Shown here in pieces: positions 16,918 to 24,193 of a DNA stretch of 64,000 nucleotides. Source of the DNA: Methylobacterium organophilum (lineage in GTDB: Bacteria; Pseudomonadota; Alphaproteobacteria; Rhizobiales; Beijerinckiaceae); assembly GCF_022179465.1 (NCBI RefSeq), contig NZ_BPQV01000002.1, forward strand, positions 186,001 to 250,000, given 5' to 3'. Position numbers and translations under genes: made by a program. Under the pieces are notes generated by a model that saw only the letters and a program-made list of their open reading frames with translations, did no database searches and was not told where the DNA came from. Numbering within the stretch: the stretch's first letter is position 1; each line of letters opens with the position of its first letter.

Positions 16918-17322
16918 ATGTCACCCATGAACAGCAAGCGCCTTGCCCTCGCCGCCCTCCTGGCCGCCGGCCTGGCCGGGGCCGCCCTGGCCCAAGATGC
17001 GCACGAGCACGCGCACGAGCATATGGACCATGCCGGCCACCATCCTTTGCCCGCCGCCCCGGGCGACAGCTCGGCGACCAAGGCCTTCCGGGACATCGAC
17101 GGGCAGATGCACCGGGCCATGGACATCCGCTACACGAACGACGTCGACGTCGATTTCGTGCGGGGCATGATCCCCCATCACGAGGGCGCCATCGGCATGG
17201 CCAAGGTCGCCCTGCAATACTCGAAGGATCCGGAGATCCGGAAGCTCGCCGAGGACATCGTCAAGGCGCAGGAGGCCGAGATCGCCCAGATGCAGGCCTT
17301 CCTGAAGCGCAAGGGGCCGTAA
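16918..17322 (+). CDS. DUF305 family exported protein
   Basis: A 134-residue protein with a signal peptide (about 1-25), a His-rich mature start (HEHAHEHMDHAGHH) and the DUF305 core VDFVRGMIPHHEGAIGMAKVAL with a following helical pair KLAEDIVKAQEAEIAQM. The Met/His-containing core of this ferritin-like four-helix family binds copper in cyanobacterial CopM. Together with the flanking pump genes this suggests a periplasmic metal buffer. Starts at 16918 and 16927 are both in frame. It is the last plus-strand gene of the module and converges with rsmE. Confidence 0.85.
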   Translation: MSPMNSKRLALAALLAAGLAGAALAQDAHEHAHEHMDHAGHHPLPAAPGDSSATKAFRDIDGQMHRAMDIRYTNDVDVDFVRGMIPHHEGAIGMAKVALQYSKDPEIRKLAEDIVKAQEAEIAQMQAFLKRKGP

Positions 17323-17352
17323 CCCTTCGCAACCACCGTTGGCAACGAGGCG

Positions 17353-18105
17353 CTAGCGCGCGTCGCCGAGCACCGCCTGGACCAGGGCCAGCACCGCCAC
17401 CGCGGCGGTGTCGGCCCGCAGGATGCGCGGGCCGAGCGACAGGGCGACGGTGTTCGGGCGCGCCGCGATCAGCGCGCGCTCCTCCTCGGCGAAGCCCCCC
17501 TCCGGACCGACCAGCACGGCGAGCGGCGGCGGCGCGGCGGGGTCGGCCGCCCCGCGCAGGGCCGCCACCGGATCGGCGACGGGGGCGTCCTCGTCGCAGA
17601 AGACAAGGAGGCGGCCCGCATCGAGGGCGGCCAGGGCCTCGGACAGGCGGGCCGGCTCGGCGATCTCCGGCACCGCCAGGATGCCGCATTGCTCCGCCGC
17701 CTCGATGGCATTGGCGCGCAGACGGTCGAGCTTGATCCGTTCCCCTTGCGTGAAGCGGGTGAAGACCGGGCGGATCGTGCCCGCGCCCATCTCCACCGCC
17801 TTCTGGGCCACGTAGTCGAGCCGCCCGGTCTTGAGCGGCGCGAACAGGTAGTGGAGGTCGGCGGGCTCCGGCTGGGCACGCGTGCGCTCGACGAGTTCGA
17901 GATCGGCGCTCTTGCGCCCGTTCGGCCGCAGCCGCCCCCGCCACTCGCCGTCGCGGCCGTTGAACAGGAGGACCGGATCCTCCTCCGAGCGGCGCAGCAC
18001 CGTGAGCAGGTAATTGGCCTGGGCCCGGTCGAGGGGCAGCACGGCGCCCTGCGCCAGGTCCGATTCGACGAAGAGGCGGGGAGCGGTGAAGTCGTAGGCG
18101 GCCAT
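17353..18105 (-). CDS. rsmE: 16S rRNA (uracil-1498-N3)-methyltransferase RsmE
   Basis: SPOUT-class methyltransferase of 250 residues that modifies U1498 of 16S rRNA. It has an N-terminal PUA-like RNA-binding domain (about 1-75, with RAQANYLLTVLRR and VLLFNGRDGEW) and the C-terminal knotted SAM-binding domain with KAVEMGAGTIRPVFTRF, AAEQCGILAVPEI, VLVGPEGGF and LGPRILRADTAAV. These four segments are diagnostic of RsmE. The length is normal. In many bacteria it stands beside ubiA, and here ubiA is about 1 kb away on the opposite strand. Confidence 0.95.
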   Translation of the reverse strand: MAAYDFTAPRLFVESDLAQGAVLPLDRAQANYLLTVLRRSEEDPVLLFNGRDGEWRGRLRPNGRKSADLELVERTRAQPEPADLHYLFAPLKTGRLDYVAQKAVEMGAGTIRPVFTRFTQGERIKLDRLRANAIEAAEQCGILAVPEIAEPARLSEALAALDAGRLLVFCDEDAPVADPVAALRGAADPAAPPPLAVLVGPEGGFAEEERALIAARPNTVALSLGPRILRADTAAVAVLALVQAVLGDAR

Positions 18106-18348
18106 GCCGGCTCGTCGCCCGCGTCTTGTCCGCTGTCAACGCGGGAAAGGTGGTGCCTGCCTGCAACAAGGGCAAGCATTCGGGAAACTATCCGCAATCC
18201 TTGCCGATGGGAGCGGAACCGTTCGATTGACGCCACAATCCTGTGCGGACTCCCTCTGATCGAACGAACACGCCACGGTGAGCGCCACGGCCAGCCCGGA
18301 TGCGGTCGCGCAACCGTCGGCAGAGCGGGCCGGGAGAGGGACTACAGG

Positions 18349-18960
18349 ATGCCGACCAGACAGAGCCAGATCGCCGCGGCCGTGCTGAGCGCCGCCCTTC
18401 TCACCAGCGGGGCCGCCTTCGCCCAGGGCGCCTTCTCCACCGCGCCCTCGCCGACCATGTCGATCCCGGCCGAGACCGCTCCGGCGCCCGCGGTGCCGGC
18501 CCCCGCCATTCCCGCGCCCGCCGCGCCGGCGGCCACCGCGCCGGTGCCGCAGGCCCAGGCCGTGCCGCAGGGCGGCTCGGATTGCGGCAGCATCCAGAAG
18601 ACGCTGATCGAGCGGAAGAACCTCGTCGCCAAGGCGAACGCGGCCTCGAACTCGAAGAAGAAGATGACCCCGCAGGAAGCCTGCGCCCTGTTCGGCAAGC
18701 TCCAGGCCAACGGCGCCGAGGGCGTGAAGTGGATCGCCGCCAACAAGGAATGGTGCTCGATCCCCGATTCCTTCGCCGAAGGCTTCAAGGCCGACCACAG
18801 CAAGGTCGCGCAGATCCGCACCAAGGTCTGCGGCATGGCCGCCCAGGCGACCAAGATGGAAGCCCAGGCCCGCGCCCAGGCCCAGAACGGCGGTGGCGGC
18901 GGCCTCCTCGGCGGCCCCGGCCTGACCGGCTCCTTCAAGATGCCGCAGGGCGCCCTCTGA
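18349..18960 (+). CDS. Exported Pro/Ala-rich protein of unknown function
   Basis: A 203-residue protein with a signal peptide (about 1-25, ending GAAFA), a low-complexity Pro-Ala linker (about 38-75), then a compact domain with spaced cysteines (DCGSIQK, ACALFGKL, EWCSIP, KVCGMAAQ) that could form two disulfides, and a Gly-rich tail. The ATG at 18349 follows GGGAGAGGG at a normal distance. I do not recognise a named function; similar exported proteins are common in Methylobacterium-like genomes. It probably resides in the periplasm. It is followed by two GC-rich hairpins before ubiA. Confidence 0.7.
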   Translation: MPTRQSQIAAAVLSAALLTSGAAFAQGAFSTAPSPTMSIPAETAPAPAVPAPAIPAPAAPAATAPVPQAQAVPQGGSDCGSIQKTLIERKNLVAKANAASNSKKKMTPQEACALFGKLQANGAEGVKWIAANKEWCSIPDSFAEGFKADHSKVAQIRTKVCGMAAQATKMEAQARAQAQNGGGGGLLGGPGLTGSFKMPQGAL

Positions 18961-18987
18961 GGATGTCCGCTCGGTCCGCCGGCTCTT

Positions 18988-19006
18988 CCTCCCCCATCGG
19001 GGGAGG
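18988..19006. terminator. GC-rich hairpin downstream of the exported protein gene
   Basis: CCTCCCCC (18988-18995) and GGGGGAGG (18999-19006) form a perfect 8-base stem around ATC, 27 bases after the stop at 18960. There is no T-tract. It could stop transcription weakly or be one of several dispersed palindromes. Confidence 0.4.
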
Positions 19007-19089
19007 GGCCGCGCAGCGGACGGAGGGGGCGGCACTGAAGTGGCCGGCATAAAGGCTCGCGTTCCCACGCCGCCGCCTTGCGCGCGGTC

Positions 19090-19110
19090 CCCCTCGCCCG
19101 GGGCGAGGGG
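19090..19110. repeat. GC-rich palindrome upstream of ubiA
   Basis: CCCCTCGCCC and GGGCGAGGGG form a near-continuous palindrome with one central G. It belongs to the same style of intergenic palindromes as those at 6890 and 18988. Function unknown. Confidence 0.35.
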
Positions 19111-19145
19111 CGGCACGGCGACCGCTTCCATCGTCCGGAAACGGT

Positions 19146-20108
19146 ATGAGACCCCGCGGTACCCCGAGTGATTCCATGAACGGCAACGTCGCCGATGCGG
19201 TGGCCGGCCACTGGGCGGACCGGATCGCGCCCGCGCGGTTGCGGCCCTATCTGCGCCTCGCGCGGATCGAGCGGCCGATCGGCTGGTGGCTGCTGCTGCT
19301 GCCCTGCTGGTGGTCGGCGGCGCTCGCGGCGGATGCGGCGGGCCGCGCCTTCCCCCATCCCGGCCATCTCACCCTGTTCTTCGTCGGCGCCGTGGCCATG
19401 CGCGGGGCGGGCTCGACCTACAACGACATCGCCGATCGGGATCTCGACGCCAAGGTCGAGCGCACCCGCTCGCGCCCGCTGCCCTCGGGGCAGGTGAGCA
19501 CCAAGGCGGCGGCCGCCTTCCTGGTGCTCCAGGCGCTGATCGGCCTCGCGGTGCTCCTCCAGTTCAACGGCACGGCGATTCTCGTCGGCATGGCCTCGCT
19601 GCTGCCGGTGGCGATCTACCCCTTCATGAAGCGGGTGATGCCGCTGCCCCAGCTCGTGCTGGGGCTCGCCTTCTCCTGGGGGGCGCTGATGGGCTGGGCC
19701 GCCCTGTTCGGGCGCCTCGAAGCCCCGGCCTACTGGCTCTATGCCGGCACCATCGCCTGGGTGGTGGGCTACGACACGATCTACGCGGTGCAGGACATCG
19801 AGGACGACGAGATCGCCGGCATCCGCTCCTCGGCCCGCTTCTTCGGCGAGCGCCTCCGCCTCGCGGTCGGGCTCTGCTACGGGCTTGCCGCTGCGCTGAT
19901 GCTCGGGGCCCTGGTCACGGCCAAGGCCGGTCCGGTGGCGCTGGTCGGGCTCGGCCTGTTCGCGGCCCATCTCGGCCGCCAGGTCCTGCGGCTGCATCCG
20001 CGGGACGGGCACGGGGCGCTTGCCCTGTTCCGCTCCAACCGCGATGCGGGGCTCATCCTCTTCGCGGGCCTCGTCCTCGACGGGCTGGTCCGCGCGGTCC
20101 TCGCGTAA
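19146..20108 (+). CDS. ubiA: 4-hydroxybenzoate polyprenyltransferase UbiA
   Basis: Membrane prenyltransferase of ubiquinone biosynthesis that attaches the polyprenyl chain to 4-hydroxybenzoate, 320 residues. Both Asp-rich motifs are intact: NDIADRDLDAKVERTRSRPL (about 98-117) and YDTIYAVQDIEDDEIAGIRS (about 214-233), which bind the diphosphate through Mg2+. The N-terminal RLARIERPIGWWLLLLPCWW is characteristic of proteobacterial UbiA. About eight to nine hydrophobic helices are visible. The start could be at 19146 or the internal ATG at 19176. Confidence 0.94.
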   Translation: MRPRGTPSDSMNGNVADAVAGHWADRIAPARLRPYLRLARIERPIGWWLLLLPCWWSAALAADAAGRAFPHPGHLTLFFVGAVAMRGAGSTYNDIADRDLDAKVERTRSRPLPSGQVSTKAAAAFLVLQALIGLAVLLQFNGTAILVGMASLLPVAIYPFMKRVMPLPQLVLGLAFSWGALMGWAALFGRLEAPAYWLYAGTIAWVVGYDTIYAVQDIEDDEIAGIRSSARFFGERLRLAVGLCYGLAAALMLGALVTAKAGPVALVGLGLFAAHLGRQVLRLHPRDGHGALALFRSNRDAGLILFAGLVLDGLVRAVLA

Positions 20109-20117
20109 GCGCCTCGT

Positions 20118-20636
20118 TCAGCTGCGGGCGATGATCTCGTTCTCGCCGCGGTGGATCTGCGGGCGCGCCGGGAGGCGGGCGGTCTTGCGGCGCACCAGGA
20201 AGCGGGGGCGGCGGCCGTTGAGCAGGCCGACCCGGCGGCGCTGGCGCGAGCGGCCGAGGCTGAGCCGGCCGATCTGCCGGGAAACCTCGGCGAACTGGCC
20301 GTCCTCGCGCAGGATCATCCGGGGCAGGCCGGTGCGGGCGGCACAATCGCGCCAGATCGCCACCACGTCCTCCTCCGCGAAGGGCCCGAGGCGGGCGAGC
20401 ACGCCGTCCTGCGCGTCGACGAGGAGCAGCGCGAAGCGGTCCTCGCCGCAGGCGTCGCTCTCGTCCTCGGCGAAGGCCAGAGCCACGCCGACGGCCTGGG
20501 CGGCCCCCGTGATTCGGCCGATCATCGGCAGCGCGGTCGCCACGAAGGAGAACCCGCGGATCTGAACGCCGTCCTGCACCGGAGCCTCCTGCGACGAAGC
20601 GGGGAAATCCGTGTTCATATTCGCGAAAGTAATCAT
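20118..20636 (-). CDS. DUF6101-like protein
   Basis: A 172-residue cytosolic protein. The N-terminal half (QDGVQIRGFSFVATALPM to RFALLLVDAQDGVLARLGPF) looks like a mixed alpha/beta domain; the second half is strongly basic (LSLGRSRQRRRVGLLNGRRPRFLVRRKTARL). It resembles a small family of Rhizobiales proteins labelled DUF6101 and has no assigned function. The ATG at 20636 was chosen; the open frame extends to a TTG at 20657. The basic tail could bind nucleic acid or acidic lipid, which is inference. It ends ten bases from ubiA in convergent orientation. Confidence 0.65.
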   Translation of the reverse strand: MITFANMNTDFPASSQEAPVQDGVQIRGFSFVATALPMIGRITGAAQAVGVALAFAEDESDACGEDRFALLLVDAQDGVLARLGPFAEEDVVAIWRDCAARTGLPRMILREDGQFAEVSRQIGRLSLGRSRQRRRVGLLNGRRPRFLVRRKTARLPARPQIHRGENEIIARS

Positions 20637-20910
20637 CTGATTGACGCCCTGTTGCAAGTGGCGGCCTCTGTCGGGCCGTCCGTTATGCCAAGCAGAATTG
20701 CGTCTAGACTCCTCGTAGCGCCTTAATTGGCAGCGTTAAGCGAATCTGGATGCCGGAGATGCTCAACGGATCCTTGCCGCGATCCGTGAAAGTGCGGGAT
20801 ATGCCGCAGCGGCGCCGGACGCGCCGCCTTGTGGTCGTGCCCTTTCGCGCTCTACAACGGGATCTCTTCCCGCGCGTCCCCGCACGGGCGCCCAGCTTTC
20901 TCAAGAGCGC

Positions 20911-21735
20911 ATGCCCGATCCCGTTTCACCTGCCGGCCGGCAGGGCCCCGACGCGCTGCTCGGCCCCCTGCGGGAGGCGATCCGCGAGGCGGCCGCCCTG
21001 GCGATGCCCTTCTTCAATGCGGGGGATCAGACCAGCGCCCGGGTCTGGTCGAAGGCCGGCGGCTCGCCGGTGACGGAGGCCGACGTCGCCGTCGACACCT
21101 TCCTGAAGATCCGGCTGAGCGAGATCGACCCCTCCGCCGCTTGGCTCTCGGAGGAGACGAGCGACGATCCGGTGCGGCTGAACAGTGACCGGGTCTGGAT
21201 CGTGGATCCGATCGACGGCACGCGCGCCTTCCTCTCGGGGCACCCGGACTGGTCGATCGCGGTGGCGCTGCTGGAACGGGGGCAGCCGCTGCTCGGCTTC
21301 GTGCATGCCCCGGCGCTCGGCATCTTCTACGAGGCGGCGTCGGGCCGCGGGGCCACGCGCAACGGCGCCGGGATCGCGGTCTCGCCGCGCACGGCTTTGC
21401 CCGGCGCCGGCATCACCGGGCCGAAGCCGATGGCCGACCGCTTCGTGCGCGGTGCCGGGCAGGACGATTTCACCCGCATCCCGCGGGTGCCCTCCCTGGC
21501 CCTGCGCGTGGCGCGGGTGGCCGAGGGGGCGATCGATATCGGATTGGTCTCGCGGGATTCGCGGGATTGGGATCTCGCTGCCGCCGACCTGATCCTGCGG
21601 GAGGCGGGCGGCACGGTCTGCACCCTCGACGGGGCGCCGGCGGTCTACAACCGGCCGGAGCCCAAGCACGGCGAGCTGATCGCCGTGCCCAATGCCTTGA
21701 AGGCCGCCACTCTGACGGCGCTGGCGGCCGGCTGA
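20911..21735 (+). CDS. Inositol monophosphatase family protein, probably CysQ-type 3'(2'),5'-bisphosphate nucleotidase
   Basis: Mg2+-dependent phosphatase of 274 residues. The metal-binding motifs are WIVDPIDGTRAFLSG (DPxDGT), SEETSDD (upstream acidic ligand) and WDLAAADLILREAGG (WDxAAxD). The motif set and length fit the CysQ branch, which removes the 3'-phosphate of adenosine bisphosphates formed in sulfate assimilation. An inositol-1-phosphatase role cannot be excluded from sequence. It starts at the ATG at 20911 and has no obvious operon partner. Confidence 0.82.
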   Translation: MPDPVSPAGRQGPDALLGPLREAIREAAALAMPFFNAGDQTSARVWSKAGGSPVTEADVAVDTFLKIRLSEIDPSAAWLSEETSDDPVRLNSDRVWIVDPIDGTRAFLSGHPDWSIAVALLERGQPLLGFVHAPALGIFYEAASGRGATRNGAGIAVSPRTALPGAGITGPKPMADRFVRGAGQDDFTRIPRVPSLALRVARVAEGAIDIGLVSRDSRDWDLAAADLILREAGGTVCTLDGAPAVYNRPEPKHGELIAVPNALKAATLTALAAG

Positions 21736-21753
21736 GCCGGCCGCGTTCCGTCC

Positions 21754-21978
21754 TCAGGCGTGCTCGCGCACGGAGACCTTGGCCGGCGCGAGGCCGAACC
21801 GGTCGGCGAGGTGCCAGCGCAGCTCACGCGGCGACTGGTACTCGTAGGACGGGTCGATCAGGTGGCTGAGGTCGGAGCCCTTGCGCTCCGAAATGCCCGT
21901 CAGGCGCTTGACCCGGAAGGTCGCGGCGCCGGTCACGGGGGAAAGCGCGCCGGAACGGCGCGTGTACTCGAACTGCAT
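21754..21978 (-). CDS. Small conserved-looking protein of unknown function
   Basis: A 74-residue basic protein from the ATG at 21978, preceded by AAGAAACG. Residues such as FRVKRLTGISERKGSDLSHL and YEYQSPRELRWHLADRFGL look like a folded domain rather than an accidental reading frame. I do not recognise a family. It lies 183 bases downstream of the cold-shock gene on the same strand, so co-transcription is possible. No signal peptide or membrane segment. Confidence 0.55.
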   Translation of the reverse strand: MQFEYTRRSGALSPVTGAATFRVKRLTGISERKGSDLSHLIDPSYEYQSPRELRWHLADRFGLAPAKVSVREHA

Positions 21979-22161
21979 CGTTTCTTGTTTCTCTGTTCTG
22001 GTCCGTGATCCCGCACGCAGCGGGGCCCGGAGTCGTTTCTGGTTGTTGTCACATCGGGCGCCGCGATCCCCGGAGACCGGGAATCGCGGCCGCCGACGCC
22101 CTCCCGGGGCGCCTGCTGGCATCGGCCGCTCGTTGGAAGAGCCGATGCTGAAAAGCGACGG

Positions 22162-22371
22162 TCAGGCCGTCTGCAGGTTGCCGGCGGCGTCCTTGCCGCT
22201 GCGCTTGTCCGTGAGGATGTCGTAGGTGATCTTCTGACCTTCGACGAGGTTGCGAAGCCCAGCGCGCTCGACGGCCGAGATATGGACGAACACGTCCTTG
22301 CCGCCATCGTCGGGCTGGATGAAGCCGTAGCCCTTGGTTTCGTTAAACCACTTTACGGTTCCGGTATTCAC
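22162..22371 (-). CDS. cspA: Cold-shock domain protein (CspA family)
   Basis: RNA/DNA chaperone of 69 residues. The start is the GTG at 22371 with AAGGA seven bases upstream; the protein begins MNTGTVKWFNETKGYGFI. It carries RNP1 (KGYGFI) and RNP2 (DVFVHI) of the cold-shock fold. The tail RSGKDAAGNLQTA is typical of alphaproteobacterial members. Such genes usually have regulated leaders, and the leader here would be within the 270 bases up to the divergent gene at 22645. The symbol denotes the family only. Confidence 0.9.
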   Translation of the reverse strand: MNTGTVKWFNETKGYGFIQPDDGGKDVFVHISAVERAGLRNLVEGQKITYDILTDKRSGKDAAGNLQTA

Positions 22372-22644
22372 GCAATCGTCCTTAGTGCGAGTTCTCGAGG
22401 CAACAGGCATCGTTGCGGATGCCGGCCGCCTGTTCTCTTTCCGCTGATGTGACGGATCGAAGCGGGACCTTTTCGGGACGTGCGATCTATCCACGCTCCC
22501 GTCGTCTCGATGCCCGCGAATCCCTATGTAGGCCGAGGATGGGGCCGCAACAAGGCAGCCGGTTGTGTTTGTGCCGGGGCGCCCTGTGGCCTTCCGTCCT
22601 CCGGATGCGTATTAAAAGTGAAGCTCCAGGCGGTTAGGCAATCC

Positions 22645-23034
22645 ATGGCCGGTATCTCGGTTTCTCTCGAAGGCGCCAACATCCAGCTCTCCTTCCAGAA
22701 GGACGACCAATCGACGGCCGTCGTGATGGATGCGCGTGCGGCCCGTGCCCTGGTGCGCGCGGTCGGCCAGCTGCTCACGGCGATCGACGACGGGGAGGAG
22801 CCGGATCTGCCGGAGGAGATGGGCGACGAGGACATCGCCATGCTCGACGTGACCTCCTCGGCGATCGAGGTCGGCACCGACGAGCAGGGCCAGGCGGTGG
22901 TCGCCCTCCAGGCCGGCGCGCTGCCTCCCTTCCAGCTCCGCCTCACCGACGAGGAGGCCCGCCACGTCGCCGCCTCCCTCGCCGAGATCCTCGCCTCGCC
23001 CCGGGACGTGCGCACGTCCCACGGGGGGCATTGA
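22645..23034 (+). CDS. Hypothetical acidic protein
   Basis: A 129-residue acidic protein (MAGISVSLEGANIQLSFQKD...) with two similar beta-rich halves: ISVSLEGANIQLSF with RALVRAVGQLLTAIDD, and QAVVALQAGALPPFQL with RHVAASLAEILA. This could reflect an internal duplication. No membrane segment or known motif. The ATG at 22645 is preceded by TTAGG. The open frame reaches further upstream to 22480, but that stretch is low-confidence leader sequence. Function unknown. Confidence 0.55.
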   Translation: MAGISVSLEGANIQLSFQKDDQSTAVVMDARAARALVRAVGQLLTAIDDGEEPDLPEEMGDEDIAMLDVTSSAIEVGTDEQGQAVVALQAGALPPFQLRLTDEEARHVAASLAEILASPRDVRTSHGGH

Positions 23035-23099
23035 TCCGGTCTCAGGCCGCCGCAGAGGCCGGGAGAGGGTGGCCCGTCCCCCTGAAACCGCCTTCAAAG

Positions 23100-23116
23100 A
23101 ACGACGTTTTGTCGTT
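23100..23116 (+). promoter_or_regulatory. Operator-like inverted repeat before brnT
   Basis: AACGAC and GTCGTT form a perfect 6-base inverted repeat around GTTTT, ending 11 bases before the brnT ATG at 23128. BrnA antitoxins repress their own operon by binding a palindrome in the promoter, so this is the likely operator. The overlap with the promoter and translation start is inferred. Confidence 0.45.
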
Positions 23117-23127
23117 ACATTCTGACC

Positions 23128-23412
23128 ATGGGCTTCCAGTGGGATCCGGAGAAGGATGCAGCCAATCAGGCCAAGCACCTCGTCGGCTTCCGGCAGGCCG
23201 CCGAGATCTTCCGCGGGTTCCGACTGACCCGGCCGGATACGCGGCGCGATGACGGCGAGGACCGGTTCATCGCCCTGGGCGTCTACGACAACGAGGTGCT
23301 GCGGGTGGTCTGCACGCTCCGCGACGGGGACATCCGCAGCATCTCCGCATGGAAGGCGAGCCGACATGACCGACAAGCCTACGCGCAAGCGTGCCAAGCT
23401 CGTCCGGTTTGA
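23128..23412 (+). CDS. brnT: BrnT-type toxin (type II toxin-antitoxin, RelE-like ribonuclease)
   Basis: A 94-residue toxin of the BrnT family. FQWDPEKDAANQAKHLVGF near the N-terminus is the family hallmark; EDRFIALGVYDNEVLRVVCT and IRSISAWKASRHDRQAY follow as in other members, whose basic residues form the ribonuclease site. It acts on RNA and is neutralised by BrnA. No strong ribosome-binding site precedes the ATG, which can keep toxin levels low. Its 3' end overlaps brnA by 47 bases, more than usual. Confidence 0.87.
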   Translation: MGFQWDPEKDAANQAKHLVGFRQAAEIFRGFRLTRPDTRRDDGEDRFIALGVYDNEVLRVVCTLRDGDIRSISAWKASRHDRQAYAQACQARPV

Positions 23413-23695
23413 CAGCCTGGACGAGATGCCCCCGGCTGAGCCGCTGAGCCGGGCCTTCAAGACCCTGGGCGAGGAGGAGGCCGAGCGCCGCGCCGCGGAC
23501 GATCCCGATGCGGGCCTGATTCCCGCCGGCTTCTGGGACACGGCGGAGCCCGTCGCGGCGGAGAACAAGGAGCAGATCACGCTGCGGCTCGATGCCGACG
23601 TGCTGCGCCATTTCCGCAGCGCCGGCAAAGGCTACCAGTCCCGGATCAACGCGGTGCTCAAGAGCTACGTGCGCGCGAAAGAGAACGCGGACTGA
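23366..23695 (+). CDS. brnA: BrnA-type antitoxin
   Basis: A 109-residue antitoxin. The C-terminal ITLRLDADVLRHFRSAGKGY with QSRINAVLKSYV is the ribbon-helix-helix DNA-binding domain of BrnA; the N-terminal part (KLVRFDSLDEMPP...) is the flexible toxin-binding region. Start ATG 23366 with GGAAGG upstream, inside the brnT reading frame. It is expected to repress the operon together with BrnT. A strong hairpin follows 16 bases after the stop. Confidence 0.87.
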   Translation: MTDKPTRKRAKLVRFDSLDEMPPAEPLSRAFKTLGEEEAERRAADDPDAGLIPAGFWDTAEPVAAENKEQITLRLDADVLRHFRSAGKGYQSRINAVLKSYVRAKENAD

Positions 23696-23711
23696 GCCCC
23701 CACAAGAAAGA

Positions 23712-23736
23712 CACGCCCGCATCCTCTGCGGGCGTG
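23712..23736 (+). terminator. Strong hairpin after brnA
   Basis: CACGCCCGCA (23712-23721) and TGCGGGCGTG (23727-23736) form a perfect 10-base stem around TCCTC, 17 bases after the brnA stop. It separates brnTA from the convergent small gene at 23764. No T-tract follows, so it may act in both directions or with Rho. Confidence 0.6.
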
Positions 23737-23763
23737 CCGAAATCCGTTCTGGAAAAATCGATC

Positions 23764-23985
23764 CTAGAGCCGGATGCCCGGGTCGGTCGGGCCGCCGGGG
23801 AGGTAGTCGGGCTCCGAGCCCGGGCCCTTGGGCTCGTCGATATCGGGATCGTCGACGGGGTAGGGCGAGCGCGGGCCGGTCGGGCCGATATCCGGCAGCT
23901 CGTCCGGCTGCGGCGGGGGTGGCAGGTCGCCCGGAATGTTTCCGCCGGGCCCCGGATCGGGGTTCGGGATGCCGGGATTGGCCAT
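23764..23985 (-). CDS. Small proline/glycine-rich acidic protein
   Basis: A 73-residue protein from the ATG at 23985, preceded by AAGGAGGCGG, an excellent ribosome-binding site. It is almost all Pro, Gly and Asp (IPNPDPGPGGNIPGDLPPPP to the end) and must be unstructured. No signal peptide. Similar tiny Pro-rich proteins are frequent in Methylobacterium-like genomes. Function unknown. The strong ribosome-binding site and codon use argue for a real gene. Confidence 0.6.
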   Translation of the reverse strand: MANPGIPNPDPGPGGNIPGDLPPPPQPDELPDIGPTGPRSPYPVDDPDIDEPKGPGSEPDYLPGGPTDPGIRL

Positions 23986-24193
23986 GGGCCGCCTCCTTGG
24001 CTGGTTGCGGGGATGCTGGACCAACACAGCCCCGGCCGGAGTGTTCCGCTCCCGTTCCGCCTCCGGCCCGCGCCTTCCGGACGCGGGTGCGGCCGGCGTC
24101 TCGCCAAGCGGGCCGGCATTCGTTAGAGCGCGTTCAGGCTGTAAGAATTCCAGATCGCGCGGCCGCGGCCGCGCCCGCGAAAGACACGAACCG

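Noticed and set aside
20721-20744. TTAA-N9-TTAA resembling a CtrA site near the DUF6101-like gene
   Set aside because: The spacer is nine bases rather than seven, so it does not match the CtrA box.
22480-22644. N-terminal extension of the protein at 22645
   Set aside because: The added residues are Cys/Gly-rich with no family likeness, while ATG 22645 has a usable ribosome-binding site and begins a regular beta pattern.
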